Positions 7,148 through 12,641 of a stretch of DNA of 12,641 bases are shown in pieces. How positions within the stretch are numbered: the stretch's first letter is position 1; the number at the start of each line of letters is the position of its first letter. The DNA comes from Gallionellaceae bacterium (GTDB taxonomy: Bacteria; Pseudomonadota; Gammaproteobacteria; Burkholderiales; Gallionellaceae): the NCBI GenBank assembly GCA_947445045.1, contig CANFCA010000005.1, positions 1 to 12,641 on the forward strand. Direction: 5' to 3'. A program made the translations under genes and the position numbers. The notes beneath the pieces were generated by a model that was not told the DNA's origin, searched no databases, and saw only the letters and a program-made list of their open reading frames with translations.

Positions 7148-7344
7148 TTTTTATCTCCCGAATTGTTGTACTCGCTTTCGTCGCGCAGAGCGATATCGCT
7201 CTGCGCTTCGAATACAGCCTTGTTTTTAGGATTGAACACCATCACATAGACGACAACCATGGCCACGCATGCCAGCAAGGTCAGAATTACCCCCTGCCAG
7301 TCATTCGAGGACATCGCAGCCCAGTCTGTATGCAGGTAGTCCAT
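7144..7344 (-). CDS. ccoQ: cbb3-type oxidase small subunit CcoQ
   Basis: A small single-helix subunit (FixQ/CcoQ family) that stabilises the assembled oxidase. With the ATG at 7344 the protein has 66 residues, starting MDYLHTDWAAM, with one hydrophobic helix at about residues 17-37 (WQGVILTLLACVAMVVVYVMVF), a NPKNK turn and a polar, acidic cytoplasmic tail. The open frame extends upstream to a TTG at 7377, but that would overlap ccoO by about 30 bases. The ATG, 4 bases after the ccoO stop, gives a typical family length and suggests reinitiation, since no good ribosome-binding site precedes it. A GTG at 7356 is a further alternative. The 3' end overlaps the ccoP start by 4 bases (ATGA). Confidence 0.88.
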   Translation of the reverse strand: MDYLHTDWAAMSSNDWQGVILTLLACVAMVVVYVMVFNPKNKAVFEAQSDIALRDESEYNNSGDKK

Positions 7345-7348
7345 TAGC

Positions 7349-8146
7349 TTAGTCACGGTAGTTGACACCTTCCTCAAACTTTACGTGGTTTCCCAAGGAC
7401 TGCAAGAAAGCGATGACTGAGTCCATCTCTGTCTTCCCTTCAACTTCTTTCGCAGCGCCTGCAATAACGGCATCCGTGTAGATAGTCTTAGGTACAGGGT
7501 TAAACGGCATCTGTGTCATGACCTTCATAGTCTTAGTCAGCTTTACCGCATCAACTGGCGCTTTGTCCAAGAAGAAGAAGTTAGGCATGACAGACTCAGG
7601 CACCACATCACGTGGGTACTTGAGATGCTTGCGATGCCATTCATCAGAGTACTTTCCACCGACGCGCGCCAAATCTGGACCGGTGCGCTTAGAACCCCAT
7701 TGATAGGTATGGTCGTACATTGACTCTTCAGCGATAGAGTAGTGACCATAACGGTCTTTCTCATCACGGAACGGACGAATCATCTGCGAGTGACACAAGA
7801 AGCAACCTTCGCGGATAAACACATAGCGACCAGCCAATTCCAAAGGCTTGTATGGACGAACACCATCACCAGGCTGCCAATCATCCAAAGTCTTATGGAT
7901 GGATGTCGCTGGATTCCAGATGATTTTATCCATCGGGATAGCATTACCCTGCAAGTCTTTGTGCGACGTACCGTTACAGGTTGGGTCATTTTGACACATC
8001 GCTGTATTTGGCAAATAGAACAAAGGAACGATTTCAACGATACCGCCGATTGCAACGGTAATCGCTGTCAGTACAAACATCAGGAGCGTGTTACGCTCGA
8101 TTTTGTCCTGCAGTTTGGTTGAATAAATTTGATCGTGATCAGACAT
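7349..8146 (-). CDS. ccoO: cbb3-type cytochrome c oxidase subunit II, monohaem cytochrome c CcoO
   Basis: A 265-residue monohaem cytochrome c anchored by one N-terminal helix (about residues 21-43). The haem c site is CFLCH at 115-119, within the CcoO signature REGCFLCHSQMIRPF. The family block YGHYSIAEESMYDHTYQWGSKRTGPDLARVGG follows in shorter overlapping matches, and VMPNFFF holds the likely axial methionine. It is longer than the roughly 200 residues usual for CcoO: about 40 extra residues (about 47-97) with two cysteines, C51 and C57, separate the helix from the PYKPLELAGR block. GGGGAGAG precedes the ATG, 12 bases after the ccoN stop. Confidence 0.97.
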   Translation of the reverse strand: MSDHDQIYSTKLQDKIERNTLLMFVLTAITVAIGGIVEIVPLFYLPNTAMCQNDPTCNGTSHKDLQGNAIPMDKIIWNPATSIHKTLDDWQPGDGVRPYKPLELAGRYVFIREGCFLCHSQMIRPFRDEKDRYGHYSIAEESMYDHTYQWGSKRTGPDLARVGGKYSDEWHRKHLKYPRDVVPESVMPNFFFLDKAPVDAVKLTKTMKVMTQMPFNPVPKTIYTDAVIAGAAKEVEGKTEMDSVIAFLQSLGNHVKFEEGVNYRD

Positions 8147-8158
8147 TTTTCTCTCCCC

Positions 8159-9589
8159 TTATGCTTTAGCGGCAACAGCACTTACGCCGCGCACTGCGTT
8201 TGCCTGACGAACCGTCATCACAACGTTGTACAACATGATCCATGTACCCAGATTGAAAATCGCGCCACCCACTGCACGCATCACATAGTACGGATGCATA
8301 GCGGATACGGATTCAACAAAGGTATAGCTCAATGTACCGAACTCATCATAATCACGCCACATCAAACCCTGCATGATGCCGGAAACCCACATTGCCACAA
8401 CATAGGTTGTTGCACCAATCAACGCAATCCAGAAATGGATATTGACCAGCTTTTCAGAATATATTTCTGTATTCCATAGCTTTTTAACCATGTGGTAAAG
8501 CGAGCCAAAAGAAATCATCGCCATCCAGCCCAATGCACCCGCATGAACGTGACCTACCGTCCAATCAGTGTAGTGAGACAAGGAGTTAACTGATTTAATT
8601 GCCATCACTGGGCCGTCAAACGTTGACATTGCATAGAATGCCATCGCTGTCACCAAGAAGCGCAAGATGTAATCGGTACGCAACTTGTCCCATGCACCGG
8701 ACAAAGTCATCATACCGTTCATCGCACCACCCCATGAAGGGATAATCATCGCCAATGAAATAGCCGCACCCAGAGAGCCGGTCCAATCTGGCAACGCGGT
8801 GTATTGCAAATGGTGCGCACCCAACCAAACATATCCGAAAGACAATGTCCAGAAATGCAACACTGACAAACGATACGAGAATACTGGACGCTGCGATTGC
8901 TTAGGAATGAAGTAATACATAATGCCAAGGAAGCCACCAGTCAGGTAGAAGCCCACCGCATTATGTCCCCACCACCATTGAATCATGGCATCTTGAACGC
9001 CAGAATAGATGGAGTAAGAAGTCGCCCAATCTACTGGAATCGCCAAGCTATTCACCACGTGCAAATAGGTGATCATCACAATCATGCCAACTGTAAAGAA
9101 GTTCGACACGTAGATGTGTGAAGTTGTGCGTATACCTATGGTCATAATGTAATTAAAACCATAACACACCCATATCACCGCGATCATGATGTCCGTCCAC
9201 CAAGGCAACTCAGCATATTCCTTGCCTTCTGACAAACCTAGTGGCAAGGTAATTACCGCACAGACGATAATTAGATTCCAACCCCAAAAGGTGAACCACG
9301 CCAGTGAATTGCTCCATAGCTTAGTAGCACAGGTGCGTTGCACGATATAAAAACCTGTCGCCATCAACACACAACCACCAAACGCAAAAATCACCGCATT
9401 GGTATGCAGTGGACGCAAACGCCCGAAAGTGATTTCAGGGATGTCAAAGTTCAAAAACGGCCACGCCAATTCGGATGCCACATACACACCGATCAACGTT
9501 CCTACAACTGCATAGACTACAGCCATGATGGTAAACCATCTGACCACATCCATATCGTACTTTACTGGTGTCGCGTTAGTTGCTTCCAC
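8159..9589 (-). CDS. ccoN: cbb3-type cytochrome c oxidase subunit I CcoN
   Basis: The 476-residue catalytic subunit of the cbb3 oxidase, a multi-helix inner-membrane protein that reduces oxygen to water and pumps protons. Metal-ligand motifs are in place: H62 in RPLHTNAV (low-spin haem b); H209 in WWWGHNAVGFYLTGG, with CuB ligands H259 and H260 in LGAHHLQY; and H347 and H349 in VGHVHAGALGW (haem b3 and haem b). The glutamate/tyrosine chemistry is of the C-family type, with no A-family EXXXY signature. The start is GTG at 9589, chosen because AGGAG lies about 6 bases upstream; the next methionine is residue 13 and has no such site. It leads ccoNOQP. Confidence 0.97.
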   Translation of the reverse strand: MEATNATPVKYDMDVVRWFTIMAVVYAVVGTLIGVYVASELAWPFLNFDIPEITFGRLRPLHTNAVIFAFGGCVLMATGFYIVQRTCATKLWSNSLAWFTFWGWNLIIVCAVITLPLGLSEGKEYAELPWWTDIMIAVIWVCYGFNYIMTIGIRTTSHIYVSNFFTVGMIVMITYLHVVNSLAIPVDWATSYSIYSGVQDAMIQWWWGHNAVGFYLTGGFLGIMYYFIPKQSQRPVFSYRLSVLHFWTLSFGYVWLGAHHLQYTALPDWTGSLGAAISLAMIIPSWGGAMNGMMTLSGAWDKLRTDYILRFLVTAMAFYAMSTFDGPVMAIKSVNSLSHYTDWTVGHVHAGALGWMAMISFGSLYHMVKKLWNTEIYSEKLVNIHFWIALIGATTYVVAMWVSGIMQGLMWRDYDEFGTLSYTFVESVSAMHPYYVMRAVGGAIFNLGTWIMLYNVVMTVRQANAVRGVSAVAAKA

Positions 9590-9826
9590 AAGTATCTCCT
9601 CCCCACAGCTAAGTTAAAAATAAAGCGCCATCGACCAAATAATTTGATACGAACAGCACCTCTCTTTATTGCAGCTTTAATTGCAAACCAAAAAGCTATC
9701 TAATGATGACACACCGACTAAGGTCTCGTAAAGGGGTCAGATAGGCTAAATTCCTCGTTCCCATTCAAAACACTCGGGTTAAAACAGTTAAGCAGGCACA
9801 AATTCAAACAGTTACAATTTTGCAAA
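9590..9826 (-). promoter_or_regulatory. ccoN upstream region
   Basis: This 237-base gap between hemN and ccoN (both minus strand) holds no credible gene. No canonical FNR box (TTGAT-N4-ATCAA, up to one mismatch) and no convincing hemN terminator were found. Other patterns are an inverted repeat TTGCA-N8-TGCAA at 9669-9686, a 9-base direct repeat AAACAGTTA at 9782-9790 and 9806-9814 (24 bases apart, start to start), and a TATTTT -10-like hexamer at 9617-9622 (minus). A promoter here is likely but its exact place is not shown. Confidence 0.4.
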
Positions 9827-11227
9827 TTAAATCACCTTTGAATAACGCTTACGCTCGACATCTGCGCGCAAATATTTATCAAAGGTCATACATATATTTC
9901 TAATTAGCAAACGACCTTTGGGTGTAACAGTAATCCAGTCTTTTTCTAATGTAACCATTTTATGCGCAACAAAATCTTTAATCTCTTCAAGTTCCTCCGC
10001 AAAATAATTATCGAAGTCTATTAAATAGGCAACCTCGAAAGCCTCTTTTGAAAGCGCAAAATGGCAAGTTAGCGCCTGAATAATATCTCGCCTTAATAGG
10101 TCGTCAGCCGTCAATTCCAACCCACGCATAATCGGCAAAATCCCTTGATCCAACCTGTCGTAATACTCTTCGAGGGTGCGGTAATTCTGGCTGTAAGTCG
10201 GCCCCACCTTGCCAATTGCAGTTACCCCCAACGCAACCAAATCACAATCAGCATGGGTGGAGTATCCTTGAAAGTTACGATGTAAACGACCTTGGCGCTG
10301 CGCCACAGCAAGCTCATCTTCGGGCTTAGCAAAGTGATCCATTCCGATATAGACATATCCAGCTTCGGTCATACGCTTAATTGCCAAACTCATAAGCTGA
10401 AGTTTTGTATCGCCTGAGGGCAAATCACTTTCATTGATGCGACGCTGCGGCATGAATAAAGTTGGAAGGTGAGCGTAGTTGTAAATCGCGACTCGATCTG
10501 GGTTGGCTTCAATGATGCGTTCCAGTGTGCGATTAAAGCCGATAATATTTTGCTTGGGTAGACCATAAATCAAATCTATGCTAATTGATTTAAATCCATA
10601 GCGACGTGCGGCATTCATGACCTGCAGGGTTTCTTCTTCACTTTGAATGCGATTCACTGCCTTCTGCACTTCCGGGTCAAAATCCTGCACACCTAAACTA
10701 ATGCGATTAAAGCCCACCTCACCTAATAATTTAATGGTTTCATCATTTACTTTACGCGGGTCAATCTCAATTGAGTATTCACCATCTTCAACCAACTTAA
10801 AATGCTGACGTATCGTCCCCATCAAATCACTAATTTGAGCGTCGCTTAGAAAGGTAGGCGTGCCGCCCCCAAAATGAAGTTGTGTTACTTTGGGGTTATC
10901 CGTGAACAGCGCACTTTGCAAGGCAATCTCTTTTTTGAGATACTCAAGATAAGTCTCCGCTTTGCTTTTATCCTTGGTAATGATTTTGTTGCATCCGCAA
11001 TAAAAACAAAGCGTATTACAAAAAGGAATATGCACATAAAGTGACAAAGGGCGAATACCCGCACCAACACTACGTTTAGCGACCCAATTTTTATAAGTGT
11101 CCGCATCAAATGCTTCGACAAAACGATCCGCCGTAGGATATGAGGTGTAGCGTGGTCCACTCTTGTCCAGTTTGCGAATCAAATCCAGATCGACATCTAA
11201 CGACTGGGTAAAGTTAATTGCGTTCAT
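9827..11227 (-). CDS. hemN: oxygen-independent coproporphyrinogen III dehydrogenase HemN
   Basis: A 466-residue radical SAM enzyme that decarboxylates coproporphyrinogen III to protoporphyrinogen IX without oxygen in the cytoplasm. The N-terminal block GPRYTSYPTADRF (24-36) is typical of true HemN rather than HemW. The [4Fe-4S]/SAM motif is C70-x3-C74-x2-C77-x-C79, the HemN form with the fourth cysteine. GGGTPTFL (the GGE-like SAM-binding motif) and ISIDLIYGLPKQ follow, then the HemN C-terminal domain. Length agrees with the family. GGAG stands 7 bases before the ATG. It is divergent from fnr and preceded by an FNR box at -41.5 from a predicted start site, so it should be switched on at low oxygen. 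Its haem product is required by the neighbouring oxidase. Confidence 0.97.
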   Translation of the reverse strand: MNAINFTQSLDVDLDLIRKLDKSGPRYTSYPTADRFVEAFDADTYKNWVAKRSVGAGIRPLSLYVHIPFCNTLCFYCGCNKIITKDKSKAETYLEYLKKEIALQSALFTDNPKVTQLHFGGGTPTFLSDAQISDLMGTIRQHFKLVEDGEYSIEIDPRKVNDETIKLLGEVGFNRISLGVQDFDPEVQKAVNRIQSEEETLQVMNAARRYGFKSISIDLIYGLPKQNIIGFNRTLERIIEANPDRVAIYNYAHLPTLFMPQRRINESDLPSGDTKLQLMSLAIKRMTEAGYVYIGMDHFAKPEDELAVAQRQGRLHRNFQGYSTHADCDLVALGVTAIGKVGPTYSQNYRTLEEYYDRLDQGILPIMRGLELTADDLLRRDIIQALTCHFALSKEAFEVAYLIDFDNYFAEELEEIKDFVAHKMVTLEKDWITVTPKGRLLIRNICMTFDKYLRADVERKRYSKVI

Positions 11228-11256
11228 GCAAATTCTCCAATTTCAAATAAAGTAGC

Positions 11257-11305
11257 TGGTGTGACTATGCCAGCATAAGAAGCATATCGGTTTGATTTAG
11301 GTCAA
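11257..11305 (-). promoter_or_regulatory. predicted FNR-dependent hemN promoter
   Basis: On the minus strand the order is an FNR box (TTGAC-CTAA-ATCAA, 9/10), then an extended -10 element TGG-CATAGT (11272-11264) and a predicted A start at 11257. The box centre (11298.5) is then exactly 41.5 bases upstream, the position of class II FNR-activated promoters. No good -35 is needed in that class. The leader would be 30 nt and contains GGAG. Confidence 0.7.
11292..11305. promoter_or_regulatory. FNR/ANR box shared by hemN and fnr
   Basis: TTGAT-TTAG-GTCAA on the plus strand matches the FNR consensus TTGAT-N4-ATCAA at 9 of 10 positions. It is the only such site I found in the window. It is 25 bases before the fnr ATG and 64 bases before the hemN ATG. 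Confidence 0.8.
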
Positions 11306-11326
11306 CAACCATGTCATATTTCGTTA
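11292..11326 (+). promoter_or_regulatory. predicted fnr promoter overlapped by the FNR box
   Basis: TTGATT (11292-11297, 4/6 to -35) and CATATT (11315-11320, 4/6 to -10) are spaced by 17 bases, giving a start near A11326. The -35 lies inside the FNR box, so bound FNR would block RNA polymerase, meaning negative autoregulation. An alternative -10-like CATATC is at 11283-11288. Confidence 0.45.
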
Positions 11327-11329
11327 CCC

Positions 11330-12082
11330 ATGAATAAACTACACAACATGACTGCTCCGGTTCATCTCTCGCAACTCAAAACTGCCTGCTCATCTTGTAG
11401 CTTGCAAGAGCTTTGCTTGCCTTTCGGCTTAAGCGATGCCGAACTTGAACAGTTAGACAATCTTGTACAACGCGCTCAACCAAAGCTGCGTGGCGAATAT
11501 TTATACCGGGCTGGCGCATCCTTTCAATCACTCTATGCAATTCGCACTGGATTTTTCAAAACCCAAGTTATGCATGAAGATGGACGCGAACAAGTAACGG
11601 GTTTTCACATGATGGGCGAAATCATCGGTATGGATGCCATCAGCACCGACCACCACACTTGCGATGCCATTGCACTAGAAGATAGCGAGGTGTGTGAAAT
11701 ACCTTTTGGCAGGCTGGAACAGTTAAGCCGCGACATCCCCTCACTGCAGCGACATTTGCACAAAATCATGAGCCGGGAAATAGTGCGTGACCATGGCATT
11801 ATGCTGCTGTTAGGTAGCATGAAAGCCGAAGAACGACTGGCAACATTCCTGCTCAATCTGTCTCAACGCTTCGCTTCACGTGGCTATTCACCAAACGGAT
11901 TTCACTTACGTATGACACGTGAGGAAATTGGTAGTTTTCTCGGATTGAAACTGGAGACGGTAAGCCGCGCTTTCTCAAAGTTTCAAAAAGAAGGCATCAT
12001 CAGCGTGCAGAATAAATCTATCGAGATTAAAGATATCACCGCCTTAAAACTCACAATGGGTCAACAGGAGTGTCGCACTTAG
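11330..12082 (+). CDS. fnr: FNR/ANR-type oxygen-sensing transcription regulator
   Basis: A 250-residue Crp/Fnr-family regulator. The N-terminal cluster motif C20-x2-C23-x5-C29 plus C122 (in EVCEIPF) gives all four [4Fe-4S] ligands at the same residue numbers as E. coli FNR, which supports the ATG at 11330. An extra cysteine, C111, lies nearby. A cyclic-nucleotide-binding-like beta-roll (about 40-125), a dimerisation helix (about 130-160) and a C-terminal helix-turn-helix follow. The recognition helix has E209-T-V-S212-R213, the residues that read TTGAT. Role: in low oxygen the cluster keeps the dimer intact and it binds FNR boxes. No Shine-Dalgarno sequence is visible before the ATG. It is divergent from hemN and followed by a terminator. 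In Betaproteobacteria the same gene is often called anr. Confidence 0.95.
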   Translation: MNKLHNMTAPVHLSQLKTACSSCSLQELCLPFGLSDAELEQLDNLVQRAQPKLRGEYLYRAGASFQSLYAIRTGFFKTQVMHEDGREQVTGFHMMGEIIGMDAISTDHHTCDAIALEDSEVCEIPFGRLEQLSRDIPSLQRHLHKIMSREIVRDHGIMLLLGSMKAEERLATFLLNLSQRFASRGYSPNGFHLRMTREEIGSFLGLKLETVSRAFSKFQKEGIISVQNKSIEIKDITALKLTMGQQECRT

Positions 12083-12110
12083 CGAACTATTATTGCCACA
12101 AGCAATAAAG

Positions 12111-12139
12111 AAGCCCGACACTTTCGTATCGGGCTTTTT
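12111..12139 (+). terminator. rho-independent terminator of fnr
   Basis: An 8-bp stem AAGCCCGA (12111-12118) with TCGGGCTT (12129-12136), extended inside by a mismatch and two more pairs around a TTTC loop, is followed by T's to 12139. It also stands 5 bases past the 3' end of the convergent tRNA gene, where the weaker opposite tail (CTTCTTTATT) may end the tRNA transcript. Confidence 0.88.
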
Positions 12140-12143
12140 CATT

Positions 12144-12234
<91 letters not shown>

Positions 12235-12249
12235 GGGGCGCGCATTCTA
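12235..12249 (-). promoter_or_regulatory. probable tRNA-Ser promoter -10 and GC-rich discriminator
   Basis: TAGAAT (minus strand, 12249-12244; 5/6 to TATAAT) is followed by GCGCGCCCC up to the tRNA 5' end. A GC-rich discriminator after the -10 is typical of stable-RNA promoters under growth-rate control. No good -35 at 16-18 bases is visible. Confidence 0.5.
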
Positions 12250-12312
12250 CCAGCAACTTTTAATCAATAGCTGTAAAAATCCAACTCCCTAACTAAGCGT
12301 GATAATTTCAAG

Positions 12313-12641
12313 ATGCGCTTTGAAAATTCGTGCAAAATGCCCTTCATGCGATGCTCAACCCGATGTATGCAAATTCTATGTACCTTCTTCAGCTTGTCGC
12401 TGATCGGCTGCAATCCAACCAATCACCCTGCCGCAGCCTGGAGTGCTGGGAAATTGGTCGTTATTGTGCCGGAAACAGTTCAAGGTGCTGAAGCTGAATT
12501 CGAGAGAGAGTTAGCGCATTTGTTAACAGACGCTCTCCATACCCAACTTGAACTGATGCCACTGCCACCAGAAAAAATTCAAGCCAGCTTACAAGCACAT
12601 CTTGCACATCTTGCTGCAGCGTCTCTTCGTAATGAGCTCAA
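12313..12641 (+). CDS. lipoprotein with solute-binding-like domain, MltF-like (3'-partial)
   Basis: The 5' end of a gene that runs off the window; 109 codons are visible. The N-terminus is a lipoprotein signal: hydrophobic ILCTFFSLSLI followed by the lipobox LIGC. ATGs are at 12313, 12337, 12346 and 12367. The one at 12346 gives a normal signal (about 21 residues before the lipid-bearing cysteine, with two arginines first); the feature is drawn from the longest. No clear Shine-Dalgarno sequence is seen. After the signal, GKLVVIVPETVQG, FERELAHLLTDAL, LELMPLPP and LAHLAAASL follow the pattern at the start of a family 3 periplasmic solute-binding domain, as in the membrane-bound lytic transglycosylase MltF. 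The transglycosylase half, if present, lies outside the window, so a plain substrate-binding lipoprotein remains possible. Confidence 0.7.
   Translation, partial: MRFENSCKMPFMRCSTRCMQILCTFFSLSLIGCNPTNHPAAAWSAGKLVVIVPETVQGAEAEFERELAHLLTDALHTQLELMPLPPEKIQASLQAHLAHLAAASLRNEL

Noticed and set aside
8129..8479. Plus-strand ORF of 116 residues antisense to ccoN
   Set aside because: It is a codon shadow of ccoN (Cys/His-rich, no ribosome-binding site). The same applies to the other plus-strand frames across ccoN, ccoO and ccoP.
9644..9657. Possible FNR box before ccoN around TTGAT at 9644
   Set aside because: Only one half matches (about 6/10 overall). The spacing to a TATTTT -10-like hexamer is suggestive but not enough.
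9731..9744. AAAGGGGTCAGATA, recalling bases seen at ends of some REP-type or transposon-associated elements
   Set aside because: There is only one short copy, with no partner inverted repeat, target duplication or transposase nearby.
11311..11337. An 8-codon upstream ORF (ATG TCA ... TAA) overlapping the fnr start
   Set aside because: It has no Shine-Dalgarno sequence, and the predicted transcript start lies downstream of its ATG. It is probably chance.

Overview
This window reads as a betaproteobacterial chromosome segment built around microaerobic respiration. GC looks moderate (mid-40s % by eye; not computed). The gene set is a cbb3-type (C-family) haem-copper oxidase, its assembly factors, the oxygen-independent haem gene hemN and an FNR/ANR-type oxygen sensor, packed as in Betaproteobacteria. 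Nitrosomonadales-like lineages (microaerophilic iron, sulfur, nitrogen or C1 oxidisers) are my best guess from protein style, but genus cannot be read from the sequence alone.

Layout. (a) 1-1017, plus strand: two unrecognised genes, a two-helix membrane protein that may begin before the window and a membrane-anchored periplasmic protein, closed by a rho-independent terminator at 1038-1071 that lies inside the 3' end of ccoS on the other strand. (b) 1031-5751, minus strand: the assembly operon ccoG-ccoH-ccoI-ccoS. (c) 5873-5905: a perfect 14-bp bidirectional terminator hairpin separating the two halves of the cluster. (d) 5918-9589, minus strand: the structural operon ccoN-ccoO-ccoQ-ccoP, followed by a 40-residue single-helix protein with a strong ribosome-binding site that standard ORF length cut-offs miss. 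(e) 9590-9826: ccoN upstream region. (f) hemN (minus) and fnr/anr (plus), divergent, sharing a 9/10-match FNR box. (g) A bidirectional terminator, a tRNA-Ser(CGA) on the minus strand, and the 5' end of a lipoprotein gene resembling the MltF solute-binding-like domain, cut by the window end.

How the genes work together. FNR senses oxygen through a [4Fe-4S] cluster; its ligands fall at C20, C23, C29 and C122, the same numbers as in E. coli. Under low oxygen it should activate hemN from a site at -41.5 and probably repress its own promoter. HemN makes haem precursor without oxygen. CcoN (haem b, haem b3-CuB), CcoO (one haem c) and CcoP (two haems c) form the oxidase with CcoQ. CcoI supplies copper, and CcoG, CcoH and CcoS support maturation. 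The 40-residue protein is positioned like an additional small oxidase subunit or assembly factor.

I found no CRISPR array, insertion sequence, phage gene or defence system. The least explained items are the 40-aa protein with the hairpin before it, the roughly 40-residue cysteine-bearing insertion in CcoO, and the unknown gene pair at the left edge.
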